A stretch of 64,000 nucleotides of DNA from Vibrio sp. Of7-15 (GTDB lineage: Bacteria > Pseudomonadota > Gammaproteobacteria > Enterobacterales > Vibrionaceae), in assembly GCF_022347565.1 (NCBI RefSeq), contig NZ_JAKRGH010000001.1, positions 248,001 through 312,000 on the forward strand, given 5' to 3'. Positions 1-9,299 of this stretch are shown here, piece by piece. The position numbers were made by a program, and so were the translations under genes. The number at the start of each line of letters is the position of its first letter. Position 1 is the stretch's first letter. The notes beneath the pieces were generated by a model. The model was not told the origin of the DNA. It saw nothing but the letters and a program-made list of their open reading frames with translations, and did no database searches.

Positions 1-1272
1 GGAGCGAGAGTAATATAACCCCCAGTTTCCATTTCTAAAGGCTGAATAAATAATACCAATGCCATCAGGGGTATAAGCTGGATCTTTTTCCTCACTAGCT
101 GTGCGTGTTACTTGTCGAATCACTTCTTTGTCGCTGTCAAACGCGTAGATGTCGCCATAGCTGGTAATCGCAAACTCAATACCGTCGTTTGATGGGATAA
201 AATCATCGGCATAACTGTCCTCAAAATACGATACATTCTTTGGAGAGAAAGACGCGATGCGCACGGCTATCTTTTCTGGCTGAGGAAGATCTGCGGTAAC
301 GATGGCTGTTGTGTTTTCAGCCTTGTCATCTGTTTTTGTAGGCAGTGTGAGTCGGTACAGCTCACCATTATAGGAGTAGCTGACAGTATTGTTTTGGGCT
401 ACTGATAAATGACGGACTGGGTGAAATTCGTGCTTAGTGAGCTGGGTGCTTTGTTCGTCAGCTAAGCTATAGAACCATACATTGAAGTTACCACTGCGTT
501 CACTTAAATAATAGAACCCTGTTTCATCTTGATTCCATATTGGTGATTGAGCAGCAACTCGTGGTTCTGTGATCTGTTTGTGCTGTTCTGTTGCGCTATC
601 GTACAGCCAAATCGTTGGTACAGCCCGTGACGTTTGGTGTTTACGATAAGCCTGATCTTGGTGTGGAGTATTATAGATAAGCTTTGTTTTCCTTGGACTC
701 CATACCGCATGTTTGGCAGGTAGCGGTAGTATTTGTTTTGTTTGATTACTTTCAAGATCAACAGAATAAAGCTGATTACCATTAAACCCAAAGTAGTAAT
801 AAGGCAGGCTGTAAAAATCTTGCTTTTCGGCTGTTAAACGCGATGAGTTAAATAAAACAGATTGGCTGTCAGGGCTAAAAGAAGCCGGGGTATCATCGGC
901 AGAATCCCAAGTTAATCGGGTTAGGCTGCCTTTTTCTAGTGACATGACAAAGACATCATCGTTGCCATAAGGGTTAGCGGCAAAGGCTATTTTGTCGCCA
1001 TCTGGTGACCAAAGCAGTGAATGCGGGTAAAAATCGCCAGAGGTGATGGCATGTGCTTGTCCACCTTCGCTGGGCATTAAGTAGATCTTACTTTGGTAAG
1101 TAAAAGCGAGAGTTGTGCCATCGGGTGATATGGCGCTGTTTCGCAACCATAAAGGGTCATTATTAGCTAAGGCAAGGTTTGGCACAACTACTGCGGCTGT
1201 TAATGCCGTAGTGAGTGTGACCGTATTGATGAAAGAGCTTCGAGAAAACAAGCTTCGAAAAGGAGAATGCAT
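1..1272 (-). CDS. Tricorn/S41-family protease-like protein, N-terminal beta-propeller part (3' end outside window)
   Basis: The minus-strand frame is open from ATG at 1272 to position 1, giving 424 codons with no stop, so the C-terminus lies outside the window. The N-terminus is a long signal peptide ending near NLALA (about residue 36), so the protein is exported. The mature part is a series of PD40/TolB-like blades (ISPDGTTLAF, WSPDGDKIAF, FSPDSQSVLF, WNQDETGFYY, YTPDGIGIIY). In this family the propeller is followed by PDZ and S41 tail-specific protease domains, and the segments AYRKHQTSRAVPTIWLYD and FHPVRHLSV resemble S41 tricorn homologues. The catalytic part cannot be seen, so a propeller-amidohydrolase is the main alternative. 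An AAGGA ribosome-binding site precedes the start. Confidence 0.7.
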   Translation of the reverse strand, partial: MHSPFRSLFSRSSFINTVTLTTALTAAVVVPNLALANNDPLWLRNSAISPDGTTLAFTYQSKIYLMPSEGGQAHAITSGDFYPHSLLWSPDGDKIAFAANPYGNDDVFVMSLEKGSLTRLTWDSADDTPASFSPDSQSVLFNSSRLTAEKQDFYSLPYYYFGFNGNQLYSVDLESNQTKQILPLPAKHAVWSPRKTKLIYNTPHQDQAYRKHQTSRAVPTIWLYDSATEQHKQITEPRVAAQSPIWNQDETGFYYLSERSGNFNVWFYSLADEQSTQLTKHEFHPVRHLSVAQNNTVSYSYNGELYRLTLPTKTDDKAENTTAIVTADLPQPEKIAVRIASFSPKNVSYFEDSYADDFIPSNDGIEFAITSYGDIYAFDSDKEVIRQVTRTASEEKDPAYTPDGIGIIYSAFRNGNWGLYYSRS

Positions 1273-1425
1273 TTAAGTGGGTCCTTCCTGAATTCAGGCA
1301 ATAGTGATATTTATGTTGTTAACAGCTTTATAATTGATTGTAGTGTATGGCGTTACACAAGTAGCTGCGTAAGTAAGTGATATTACGTCGATAGGAAGGA
1401 TTATTAAATCAAAAGTTGCTTATTT

Positions 1426-2292
1426 TTATGTGCTTAGGTCTTCGGCACGCAGCATAGCAGTATAAAAGTGTACAAGAATGTTTGTTTTTATTTTCAAACT
1501 TTCTTTGTACATTTCTTTTATTGTACAGAGTTTATCTGCGTTAATGTCAATATGATCGGATAAATCGAACGAGCTCATGTTCCAATCTGAAAACGCTCTT
1601 TTTTCAATAGGCTCGTAAACAATCCTAATAATGTTTTTATGGCGAGGATCCGACTCTAAAATAGACATTAACTCTTCTAAATCGTTGTCTTGTCCTTCAA
1701 GGATTTGAACAAAACTGCGTGAGTGATAAAAAAGTAATCCGGTAATATTATATTGGCGGTTATTTATTTTTGAATATCTAATAATATCCTTTAAAACGTT
1801 ATTTATGTCTTCATCTTTCCCGGTGTATTCACTGGTGTATACGAGCAAATGCAAAGGGGGAGTATTCGCAGCCTTGGGTTTTTGTGGTACGGGAGGGGGA
1901 AACAGTTCTAAAAGCTCATTAATTTGATTGAATTGTTGTATGACTGCATTTTGAAACTTTTCGGCAGGGATGGGCTTAGTTAGTACCATATCGGCCCCGA
2001 GTCGGCTGGCAATGTCTAAGTTCACATGACGATTACTGGTAATAGCAATGATTTTTGTGGTGGAGGTATGCTCTTTAATGTAGGAGATGAGTTGGAAGCC
2101 ATTCAGCTCGGGGAGATTCATATCTACGACGGCCATGTCTGTTTTTACCATATTTAAAAAAGACACCGCATCTGTACCATTTTGAACACAGAATGTGTTG
2201 TAGCCGAGTTTGTTGAGCTCCCTTGTCATTTTTTTTCGAATAAATTCGTTATCATCAGCAAGCAGAATTGTTTTCATTATTGAGCCAAGCAT
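1426..2292 (-). CDS. REC-BLUF fusion: response regulator receiver with blue-light (FAD) sensor domain
   Basis: This 288-residue protein joins two sensory domains. Residues 6-125 are a CheY-like receiver with the acidic pair D13/D14, phospho-acceptor D57, T85 and K106. After a proline-rich linker (about 131-146), residues 147-245 form a BLUF domain. By alignment with AppA, the flavin-pocket residues are Y152, N178, Q196, W237 and M239, all present, so it should be a competent blue-light sensor. There is no output enzyme or DNA-binding domain, so signalling presumably goes through protein contact. M6 (start at 2277) is an equally plausible start, since it puts the receiver at the very N-terminus; neither start has a strong ribosome-binding site. 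No partner kinase is adjacent. Confidence 0.9.
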   Translation of the reverse strand: MLGSIMKTILLADDNEFIRKKMTRELNKLGYNTFCVQNGTDAVSFLNMVKTDMAVVDMNLPELNGFQLISYIKEHTSTTKIIAITSNRHVNLDIASRLGADMVLTKPIPAEKFQNAVIQQFNQINELLELFPPPVPQKPKAANTPPLHLLVYTSEYTGKDEDINNVLKDIIRYSKINNRQYNITGLLFYHSRSFVQILEGQDNDLEELMSILESDPRHKNIIRIVYEPIEKRAFSDWNMSSFDLSDHIDINADKLCTIKEMYKESLKIKTNILVHFYTAMLRAEDLST

Positions 2293-2417
2293 CTCGGTTA
2301 AAATTATGTACAGGGTAAGTGTAGCTGATAAGTAAAATGGCTAAATGGTATTTTAGATAGCGATTCATAATAAGTTGGGCATTAAGCTAGGGTCTTAAAC
2401 CCAAAATATCAGAGTGT

Positions 2418-3197
2418 TTAGTTCGCTTCTGTTGCTACATCTGGCTCCATAAATTGAGTCATTATCTGTTGGTAGCGGCCGTTTTGTTTCAATTCATCCA
2501 ATGCTTGTTGCCATTTCATCACGATCTCTTGAGGGATGTTATTCGATAGCCCTAAATAACCTTGTGAGGCATAGAGAACAAAAGCGCTGGTCACTTCATC
2601 TGGGGCAATTTGGGTTATGGTCAATGTTTCATGGAGGCTGGTGTTGGCAACGACAGCAAGCCTTGTGTGACCAAGCTTTAAAAGTCGAAAGCAGTTTTCA
2701 TAACTGGTGCCGGATATGACGTTAGTAAAGTGGTTTTTCTTCAAAAATTTTTCATGGCTGCCACTACTTAGTACACAAATACTAGGCGCTTTTTTGGCCG
2801 TTTCCAGATCTGTTATGTCTTGCGGTGAACTGGATAATTGATAGGCGATAATGGTATCGGTTTGTAAAGGGCCTACCCATTGTACTTTTCCTTCTCTGTC
2901 TGGCCTGCGTGCCATATTAAAGAATGCGATGTTGTTGGTGTTCGCAACAGCGTTAAAGCCACGTTTGAAAGTGGTATTGTGGATGATCTTCGGACTGTGA
3001 TTAACCAAGTCCATCATTTCTCTAATGAGTTCAATATTAAAAGCCCGTCGACCTGAGTGAGCAATCCCTCTTAGCTCTTCATTCTCATCAATATAAAACT
3101 TACCCTCTATGCTATGAGTATAAAATGTAATTTTGCTACTATAAGAAAGCAGTGGCCAAAGCAGAAAGAAGATAAGCAAGGCAGGTTTGATGGGCAT
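2418..3197 (-). CDS. Periplasmic solute-binding protein, family 3 type, orphan
   Basis: A 259-residue exported protein with a signal peptide (MPIKPALLIFFLLWPLLSYS, cleavage near residue 20). It has the SBP_bac_3 two-lobe pattern: an N-terminal strand (ITFYTH), a central segment marking the lobe exchange (QWVGPLQTDT), and a C-terminal helix (ALDELKQNGRYQQIMTQFM). Such proteins bind amino acids or similar small molecules in the periplasm. No ABC permease or ATPase gene is adjacent, so it may feed a distant transporter or act as a sensor partner. The ligand cannot be read from the sequence. Confidence 0.75.
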   Translation of the reverse strand: MPIKPALLIFFLLWPLLSYSSKITFYTHSIEGKFYIDENEELRGIAHSGRRAFNIELIREMMDLVNHSPKIIHNTTFKRGFNAVANTNNIAFFNMARRPDREGKVQWVGPLQTDTIIAYQLSSSPQDITDLETAKKAPSICVLSSGSHEKFLKKNHFTNVISGTSYENCFRLLKLGHTRLAVVANTSLHETLTITQIAPDEVTSAFVLYASQGYLGLSNNIPQEIVMKWQQALDELKQNGRYQQIMTQFMEPDVATEAN

Positions 3198-3368
3198 GTA
3201 ATCACCAGTTTTACGTAGATACTATTAATACATTGGCATTTAACGTCGTGTATTTACTGGTTAAGTATAGTTAAGGCTTGGTAAGGTGCCTCTGCTCAAG
3301 AGGGCGGTAGGATGAGAGGTCTCTCAAGAGCAGAAGCCAGTGTTGTTTATGTTTTTAGGCGGGTATTT

Positions 3369-4553
3369 TTAACCTGGGTGGCCATCGAGTCTTGGTTTAC
3401 AAAGCATTAAGCCAAATTGACAAACATACAGCGCAAAAGCCCCACACCACAGCAAAGCGGCTAGCGAAATCAACGAGAATGTGTATTCAGGCCAGATGAC
3501 GATCCCAATACTGCGCACAATGGCAGCCAAGAAAATAGCGAGAAAAGCAGGCCACATTCTTGGGCCTTTGTAAATCTGGCGGCCAGTATGCCCCATGGTC
3601 ACGCGAGCAATCATAGCAAGAATTAATCCTCCAATACTGCCGACTGCAAATAGGTGGATCATGGTGTGATTAACAAAAGCGTCATTGCTCAATCCACGGA
3701 TCAATAACATCACCGGAATACACAAATAAGCCGTATGCAGCGACCATACGAGTGGTTCACTTAGAGTGAGGTAGGGTTTCCAGCGTGCAAAGCGCACCAG
3801 TTGTGCTAAACCTGCAAATACCATAAGGGAAGCAGAAAGATCGGCGGCAGCTAGCGGGAAAAAGCTCAGAAGAAACAATAAACCAATAGGAAGATTGGCC
3901 GCGATATCTAACCAAAGTTGAGGTTGGGCTTTTTCAAAGTTAAATTTACGGGCTGTGAAAAATGGAATAACACGCGCCCCCATGACTGATAATAACAACA
4001 CAAACCACCACAACATGGCTTGCCACACTGCTGAGGCTGGGAATGGTGGTAGTCCTTTAATGGTGGCGTAGCTAGCAAAATTAGCGATGAGTGCTAAAAC
4101 AAACAAAGGCACAAAGAATAAATTACGCCAGCCTTTGGTTTGGAAAACACGAAAGCCAATCTCAAAAGCGACGGCGGCTAAAAATAGGGCTTCTATGCTG
4201 GCAATAAGCCACAGAGGAGTGGGCGTCCAGAATAGAAGCCGTGGCAATAGCCAGAGGCCAACAATGATTGCCAATCTTTTATCGCTCGTGCCTTTTACCC
4301 CTGTCCAGTTTTGTACGGCGGTTAATACAAAGCCTGCGACAATCGCCATGGCAAAACCAAACAGCATTTCATGAACGTGCCACCACAGTGCAGGTACGTT
4401 TAGGGCACTTGGCTGACCATGACGAAACGCCCACACCCAAATCACAATGGCAATAATGGCGTAAATGGAACCTAATAAGAAAAATGGACGAAAGCCTAAT
4501 CGTAAAATGGGCGGAATACGCTCTTCAACGGCACGGTCAACAATGTTTATCAT
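3369..4553 (-). CDS. nnrS: NnrS family polytopic haem/copper membrane protein (nitrosative stress)
   Basis: A 394-residue protein with about twelve hydrophobic segments. The start ILRLGFRPFFLLG and the LWWHVHEMLFGFAMAIVAGF stretch are typical of NnrS. Members are inner-membrane haem/copper proteins that protect against nitric oxide stress, apparently by limiting iron-dinitrosyl formation; the biochemistry is incompletely known. It diverges from norR. The 157-bp intergenic region holds a NorR-type dyad (4650-4666) and a sigma-54-like promoter on the nnrS strand (4583-4598), so NO induction through NorR is the natural inference. Confidence 0.9.
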   Translation of the reverse strand: MINIVDRAVEERIPPILRLGFRPFFLLGSIYAIIAIVIWVWAFRHGQPSALNVPALWWHVHEMLFGFAMAIVAGFVLTAVQNWTGVKGTSDKRLAIIVGLWLLPRLLFWTPTPLWLIASIEALFLAAVAFEIGFRVFQTKGWRNLFFVPLFVLALIANFASYATIKGLPPFPASAVWQAMLWWFVLLLSVMGARVIPFFTARKFNFEKAQPQLWLDIAANLPIGLLFLLSFFPLAAADLSASLMVFAGLAQLVRFARWKPYLTLSEPLVWSLHTAYLCIPVMLLIRGLSNDAFVNHTMIHLFAVGSIGGLILAMIARVTMGHTGRQIYKGPRMWPAFLAIFLAAIVRSIGIVIWPEYTFSLISLAALLWCGAFALYVCQFGLMLCKPRLDGHPG

Positions 4554-4582
4554 AAAAACTCCTTTATCGTTTCTTTTGATAT

Positions 4583-4598
4583 ATCAAGATATGTGCCG
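4583..4598 (-). promoter_or_regulatory. Sigma-54-like promoter for nnrS
   Basis: Read on the minus strand the sequence is CGGCACATATCTTGAT. It has the -24 GGCAC element and the right GG-N10 spacing, but the -12 dinucleotide is GA, not GC. It lies 30 bp upstream of the nnrS ATG and about 50 bp downstream of the NorR-type dyad in the nnrS direction, the usual enhancer-promoter arrangement. Confidence 0.5.
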
Positions 4599-4649
4599 AC
4601 TTTTAATTTATTGATTTATAAGCTTTTTCACTTTTGTATAAATATTGAC

Positions 4650-4666
4650 GATGTGAAAATAACATC
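4650..4666. promoter_or_regulatory. NorR-type operator GATGT-N7-ACATC between nnrS and norR
   Basis: GATGT-GAAAATA-ACATC is a perfect 5-bp-arm dyad containing the GT-(N7)-AC core described for NorR. The same GATGT/ACATC arms occur upstream of hcp at 6325-6341. It lies between the divergent nnrS and norR genes, so it could serve as enhancer for nnrS and for autoregulation of norR. Confidence 0.7.
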
Positions 4667-4710
4667 GTTTCTGGTAGGCTAAATAAAGTATCCTTACAAG
4701 AAGTAAGCCT

Positions 4711-6252
4711 ATGACCGCTTCAATAGAACAAGTTTTATTACAAATCGCGTTAGATCTGAACGTGAATTTACCATCAGGGCATCATTATCAACGCTTAATC
4801 GCATCGTTAAATCAGGTGCTTCCTTGTGATGCCAGTGCGCTGTTTATTCTTGATCAAGAAGGTTTTTTAAAGCCAGTGGCGGTGAGTGGGCTGTCACAAG
4901 AAGTGCTTGGAAGGCGATTTTTCCCAAAAACACATCCAAGGTTAGACGCGATTTTACAGAGTAAGAAGCCTGTAAGGTTTCCTGCTAGCTCAGACATGCC
5001 CGATCCATTTGATGGTTTATTAGAAGAAGACCCAAATCGCTCTATCGCCGTGCACGATTGCATGGGGTGTAGTCTTTATGTAGAGGATAATTTGGTGGGG
5101 GTGTTAACCTTAGATGCCATGGAAGTCGGGGCTTTCAAGAAAGTGGATGATATTACGGTGGAAACCTTTGCAGCTCTCGCGGCGGCGACCATTCGTAACA
5201 TTACAATGATGGATGCCCTGAAGCGAACGAACCGACGTCAGCAAAGCATCAATAAGTTATTGATTGAAGAGGCCAGAAATAAAGGTGGTCAGCTGGTGGG
5301 AGTGAGCCCAGAAATACAGCGCCTTCGAGATAGTATTCGTATGGTGGCACAATCTAATTTTGCGGTGCTCATCAGCGGTGAAACGGGCACAGGTAAAGAG
5401 CTGGTGGCTCATGCGGTTCATGCTCAATCTCAACGCAGTGATAAGCCCATGGTGTATGTCAATTGTGCGGCATTACCAGAATCAATTGCAGAGAGTGAAC
5501 TGTTTGGGCATGTAAAAGGGGCGTTTACTGGTGCGAATTCACAACGGGCGGGTAAATTTGAATTGGCCGATGGTGGTACTATTTTTTTAGATGAAATAGG
5601 TGAGTTACCACTTCTGCTGCAAGCTAAGCTATTGCGGGTGATCCAGCAAGGTGAAGTACAACGAGTTGGGGCCGATAAAAACCTGTTGATTGATGTTCGG
5701 ATCATTGCTGCAACGAACCGAGATCTAGAGCAAGAAGTACAAGGAGGGCAGTTTCGTTCAGACTTATTCCACCGCTTAAATGTGTTCCCTATTTCTGTGC
5801 CACCACTTCGTGAACGTGAAGGAGATATTGCGGTTCTTGCAGGGCATATTTTAGACAAGGTTCGCCATCAGTTTAATGTAGATGCCCTTCATATTCATCC
5901 TAAAGCTTTGTCGTACTTAGAGTCTCAACCGTGGGTGGGGAATGTGCGTGAGCTAGAACATACTTTGATGCGCGCTGGGCTAAGAGCCATTCAGGATCAG
6001 CAAACGGTGATTACATATGGCCATATTAGTGATGATGTCACCGCTGCCTCTGAGCCAGAGCTGAGTCAAACCAGCAAATCGGCCATGCCGAGTGAGCCTA
6101 TTGTGATGCGTGAAGCTGTTGAGCAGTACCAAAAACAGCTGATCGAGCATGCGTTAGCTCAATCGGGGGGCATATGGGCTAAGGCTGCAGAATTTCTGAA
6201 AATGGATCGTGGTAATTTATACAAAATGGGTAAAAAGCTAGGGATTAAGTAG
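4711..6252 (+). CDS. norR: NorR, nitric-oxide-responsive sigma-54 activator
   Basis: A 513-residue enhancer-binding protein. Residues 1-165 are the GAF sensor that holds a non-haem iron binding NO in characterised NorR; the conserved stretches HPRL (75-78), DMPDPFDGL (95-103) and VHDCMG (114-119) are present. The AAA+ domain follows with Walker A GETGTGKE (223-230), the sigma-54-contacting GAFTGA loop (270-275) and Walker B TIFLDEIG (290-297). A Fis-type helix-turn-helix ends the protein (about 470-513). It is flanked by its likely targets nnrS and hcp-hcr. No norVW flavorubredoxin gene is in the window. Confidence 0.95.
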   Translation: MTASIEQVLLQIALDLNVNLPSGHHYQRLIASLNQVLPCDASALFILDQEGFLKPVAVSGLSQEVLGRRFFPKTHPRLDAILQSKKPVRFPASSDMPDPFDGLLEEDPNRSIAVHDCMGCSLYVEDNLVGVLTLDAMEVGAFKKVDDITVETFAALAAATIRNITMMDALKRTNRRQQSINKLLIEEARNKGGQLVGVSPEIQRLRDSIRMVAQSNFAVLISGETGTGKELVAHAVHAQSQRSDKPMVYVNCAALPESIAESELFGHVKGAFTGANSQRAGKFELADGGTIFLDEIGELPLLLQAKLLRVIQQGEVQRVGADKNLLIDVRIIAATNRDLEQEVQGGQFRSDLFHRLNVFPISVPPLREREGDIAVLAGHILDKVRHQFNVDALHIHPKALSYLESQPWVGNVRELEHTLMRAGLRAIQDQQTVITYGHISDDVTAASEPELSQTSKSAMPSEPIVMREAVEQYQKQLIEHALAQSGGIWAKAAEFLKMDRGNLYKMGKKLGIK

Positions 6253-6324
6253 TTAGTGTAACGTTACGAATTGGCGAGAAATATGTTATTAATATCTTTA
6301 TAAACAATTAGTTGTGATTGTTTT

Positions 6325-6341
6325 GATGTTTTTTTTACATC
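6325..6341. promoter_or_regulatory. NorR-type operator 1 upstream of hcp
   Basis: GATGT-TTTTTTT-ACATC is a perfect dyad with the GT-(N7)-AC core, centred about 24 bp from operator 2 and about 85 bp upstream of the hcp sigma-54 promoter. Its arms are identical to those of the nnrS/norR site. Confidence 0.75.
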
Positions 6342-6348
6342 GCAACCT

Positions 6349-6365
6349 GTTGTTAAAATAACATC
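6349..6365. promoter_or_regulatory. NorR-type operator 2 upstream of hcp
   Basis: The sequence TTGT-TAAAATA-ACAT carries the GT-(N7)-AC core inside a perfect inner palindrome TGTTA-AAA-TAACA. With operator 1 it forms a tandem enhancer, as expected for hexamer assembly by NorR. Confidence 0.7.
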
Positions 6366-6417
6366 AAGTCAAGCAAGGGTAAAAGATAAAAACCTTATAA
6401 AACAGCAGGTTAATTTT

Positions 6418-6433
6418 TGGCACATAACCTGCT
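6418..6433 (+). promoter_or_regulatory. Sigma-54 promoter of hcp
   Basis: TGGCACATAACCTGCT matches the sigma-54 consensus, with GG at -24, GC at -12 and exactly ten bases between them. Transcription should begin near 6444, giving a leader of about 56 nt before the hcp ATG. Confidence 0.8.
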
Positions 6434-6499
6434 CTAGGGCTACCAACGAAATAAATTCAAATAAGCGAATTTCAAATATAACAATAAGTTGGAGCCAAT

Positions 6500-8161
6500 A
6501 TGTTCTGTATTCAATGTGAGCAAACTATTCAAACACCTGTCTCTAAAGGGTGCTCTTATGCAAAGGGGATGTGTGGTAAAACCTCTGAAGTTTCAGACTT
6601 GCAAGATGTACTTGTTTTCTCTCTTCAAGGGGTGTCTTTTTGGGCTGAGCTGGGCCGCGTGATGGGGATTGTGGATCCAGATATTGATCGCTGGGCACCA
6701 AAGGCGTTTTTTGCCACATTAACCAACGTGAACTTCGATCCTGAGCGCATTGTAGAAATGGCGAAGCAATCGCAAGAATATAAACAGCGCTTAGAAGAAA
6801 AAGTAAAATCGGTGGCACTGTTATCAAATCAAGAGTTACCTGAGCTGTCGCCTGCTGCGAAGTTCGAACTTCCTCAAACAGCCGAAGCCATTTTAGCTAT
6901 TGCGGATCAAGCGGCTGTAAACCGTGGTCACGAAAGTGTAAATGAAGATGTGATCGGCCTACGTTTATTGTGCTTGTATGGCTTAAAAGGTGCGGCGGCA
7001 TACATGGAGCATGCACGAGTTCTGGGCCAAACTGATGAGCAGGTGTTTGCTGAATACCACCGTATTATGGCTTGGTTAGGCACTGAACCAACGGATCTGA
7101 ATGCGTTGCTGGAAACCTCCATGCAAATTGGCCTGATGAACTATCGCGTTATGGAGATGCTGGATGCGGGTGAAACCAGTACGTTTGGCCACCCAGAGCC
7201 AACTCAGGTGAACGTGAAAACCGTTGCTGGTAAATGTATTTTGGTGTCGGGCCACGATTTACATGATCTAGAGAAAATTCTGCAACAAACGGAAGGTAAA
7301 GGCATTAACGTGTACACCAATGGTGAGATGCTACCTGCCCATTCTTACCCTGAATTAAAGAAATACCCTCACCTTGTGGGTAATTACGGCAGTGCTTGGC
7401 AAAATCAGCAAAAAGAGTTTGCTAATTTCCCAGGCGCAATTGTGATGACATCGAACTGTTTATTAAATCCAAACGTTGGCCAATATGCGGATCGCTTATT
7501 CACTCGTAGTATTGTGGGTTGGCCGGGTGTTGCACATGTGGAAGGGGATGATTTTAGCGCTGTGATTGAGTGTGCGTTAGCTCAAGAAGGCTTCAAACAT
7601 AACGAAATAGAGCACATGATCACCGTTGGCTTTGGCCGAAACGCACTGATGGCAGCAGCTCCTGCTGTGGTGGATCAAGTTAAGCAAGGCAACATTAGCC
7701 ATTTCTTCTTAGTAGGGGGGTGTGATGGCGATAAATCTGAACGCAGTTACTACACCGAATTTACGGAAAAAGCCCCTGAAGATAGCGTGATCTTAACCTT
7801 GGCGTGTGGCAAGTTCCGCTTTAATAAGAATAGCTTTGGCGACATTAACGGGATACCTCGTTTGCTGGATGTAGGCCAATGTAACGATGCTTACTCAGCG
7901 ATTCAGCTTGCACTTGCCTTATCTAAAGAGTTTGATTGTGATATTAACGAATTGCCTCTGACTCTGGTGTTATCGTGGTTTGAACAAAAAGCCATTGTGA
8001 TCCTACTTACCTTGTTTGCACTTGGTGTAAAAGGAATTTATACCGGTCCAACGGCGCCTGCATTCTTAACTGACAATCTGCTGGCCATTATTCAAGAGAA
8101 GTTTGATATGCGAAGCATTGGTAATGTGGACAGCGATCTCGCGACCATTCTAGCGGCCTAG
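6500..8161 (+). CDS. hcp: Hydroxylamine reductase / hybrid cluster protein Hcp, class II
   Basis: A 553-residue protein that begins with the class II N-terminal cluster motif C3-x2-C6-x11-C18-x6-C25, as in the enterobacterial protein. Further conserved segments around the hybrid Fe-S-O cluster include TSNCLLNPN and [14 protein letters not shown]. Hcp reduces hydroxylamine in vitro and acts as a high-affinity NO reductase/S-nitrosylation factor in E. coli under low oxygen. It has a good ribosome-binding site (TTGGAG) and is followed by its reductase gene hcr. Upstream NorR-type sites and a sigma-54 promoter predict NO-dependent expression. Confidence 0.96.
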   Translation: MFCIQCEQTIQTPVSKGCSYAKGMCGKTSEVSDLQDVLVFSLQGVSFWAELGRVMGIVDPDIDRWAPKAFFATLTNVNFDPERIVEMAKQSQEYKQRLEEKVKSVALLSNQELPELSPAAKFELPQTAEAILAIADQAAVNRGHESVNEDVIGLRLLCLYGLKGAAAYMEHARVLGQTDEQVFAEYHRIMAWLGTEPTDLNALLETSMQIGLMNYRVMEMLDAGETSTFGHPEPTQVNVKTVAGKCILVSGHDLHDLEKILQQTEGKGINVYTNGEMLPAHSYPELKKYPHLVGNYGSAWQNQQKEFANFPGAIVMTSNCLLNPNVGQYADRLFTRSIVGWPGVAHVEGDDFSAVIECALAQEGFKHNEIEHMITVGFGRNALMAAAPAVVDQVKQGNISHFFLVGGCDGDKSERSYYTEFTEKAPEDSVILTLACGKFRFNKNSFGDINGIPRLLDVGQCNDAYSAIQLALALSKEFDCDINELPLTLVLSWFEQKAIVILLTLFALGVKGIYTGPTAPAFLTDNLLAIIQEKFDMRSIGNVDSDLATILAA

Positions 8162-8168
8162 CCTTTAT

Positions 8169-8208
8169 GCGGTAAGTGGGTTTTGGCGCACTTATCGCTT
8201 TTTATTTT
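8169..8208 (+). terminator. Hairpin with T-tract between hcp and hcr
   Basis: GCGGTAAGTG (8169-8178) pairs with CACTTATCGC (8189-8198), ten pairs with one G-U, followed by TTTTTATTTT. It is an intrinsic terminator or attenuator that would let hcp be transcribed in excess over hcr. Confidence 0.75.
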
Positions 8209-8228
8209 CTTCATTATAAGAGCAAGTT

Positions 8229-9290
8229 ATGTACCTATCTGAATGTTGGGAACCAAGCATGCCATTGGTGTGTGTAGAGCGTTGGATGGAAACCCCCGAT
8301 ACCGCCAGTTTTATTTTTCAATCACAGGGTGACGATGGCCTTCCTCGCCATTTTGAGTTTAAACCTGGCCAGTTTATTACCCTTGGTGTCGATATTAATG
8401 GACAAAAAGAGCACCGTGCCTACTCGATCAGCTCGTTACCCAAACAAGATCGATTACAGCTGACAGTAAAACGAGTTGATGGAGGGATTGTATCGAATCA
8501 CCTTATCGATCACTTTAAACTTGGCGATTCTGCTGTGGCTTTGTCTCCTGCGGGGGAGTTTAACAGTATGGATTGTCAGCATGGTGATAAGGTTGTGCTG
8601 ATCAGCGCAGGTTGTGGGATCACTCCGGTTATGTCGATGGCTAAAAATTGGTTAGAGAATCAGCCTAATATCGACATTAACTTTATTCATGTCGCGCGTG
8701 ATGAAGATAACCTCATTTACTTGAAAAATTTACTAGAGCTTGCGGATAAACATCCACATTTTCATTTAAATGTATTGTTGAAAAACACCACTAACAGCCG
8801 TTTTCAGCAAGGGCGAATGGATCAAGATTGGCTGGAATCTTTATGCCCAGATCTTACACAAAGAACCGTATTCTTATGTGGTCCAATTGGTTTTATGGAA
8901 GACGTAAAAAGTTACATAGAAGTGACTGGCTTCGATATGACGCATTTTTATCAAGAGAGTTTTACGCCAGCGTTAAAACCTCAAAACTCAGACGTGACCG
9001 ATGAAGAGCAAGGAGAAGACACGGGTGTGGTATCCATCTCTGTACCAGACTTTGGTTTCTCAGACAGTGTAGATAAAGGCACCGCATTGATTGATGCCTT
9101 GGAAAAAGGCGGGATCCCTGTGATTGCAGCGTGCCGTAGCGGTGTGTGTGGTTCATGTAAATGTAAAGTGAAAGTGGGAATGGTGGAATCGAGTAGCACT
9201 GAAACATTAACCCCAGAAGAGATTGAGCAAGGGTTTGTATTAGCGTGCTCTAGCCGAGCATTATCTGATGTAGAGATCAGTTTGAACTAA
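8229..9290 (+). CDS. hcr: Hcr, NADH:Hcp oxidoreductase (FAD/NAD and 2Fe-2S)
   Basis: A 353-residue electron donor for Hcp. The N-terminal FAD domain shows RAYS (63-66), the NAD domain shows GCGITP (129-134) and CGPIGFM (217-223), and the C-terminal plant-type ferredoxin domain has cysteines at 302, 307, 310 and 340. It lies 67 bp after hcp, separated by a hairpin with a T-tract, so its expression is probably read-through from the hcp promoter. Confidence 0.93.
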   Translation: MYLSECWEPSMPLVCVERWMETPDTASFIFQSQGDDGLPRHFEFKPGQFITLGVDINGQKEHRAYSISSLPKQDRLQLTVKRVDGGIVSNHLIDHFKLGDSAVALSPAGEFNSMDCQHGDKVVLISAGCGITPVMSMAKNWLENQPNIDINFIHVARDEDNLIYLKNLLELADKHPHFHLNVLLKNTTNSRFQQGRMDQDWLESLCPDLTQRTVFLCGPIGFMEDVKSYIEVTGFDMTHFYQESFTPALKPQNSDVTDEEQGEDTGVVSISVPDFGFSDSVDKGTALIDALEKGGIPVIAACRSGVCGSCKCKVKVGMVESSSTETLTPEEIEQGFVLACSSRALSDVEISLN

Positions 9291-9299
9291 TCAGTTTTG

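Noticed and set aside
504-791. 95-residue ORF on the minus strand
   Set aside because: It lies inside the open S41-like frame in another phase and has no features of its own.
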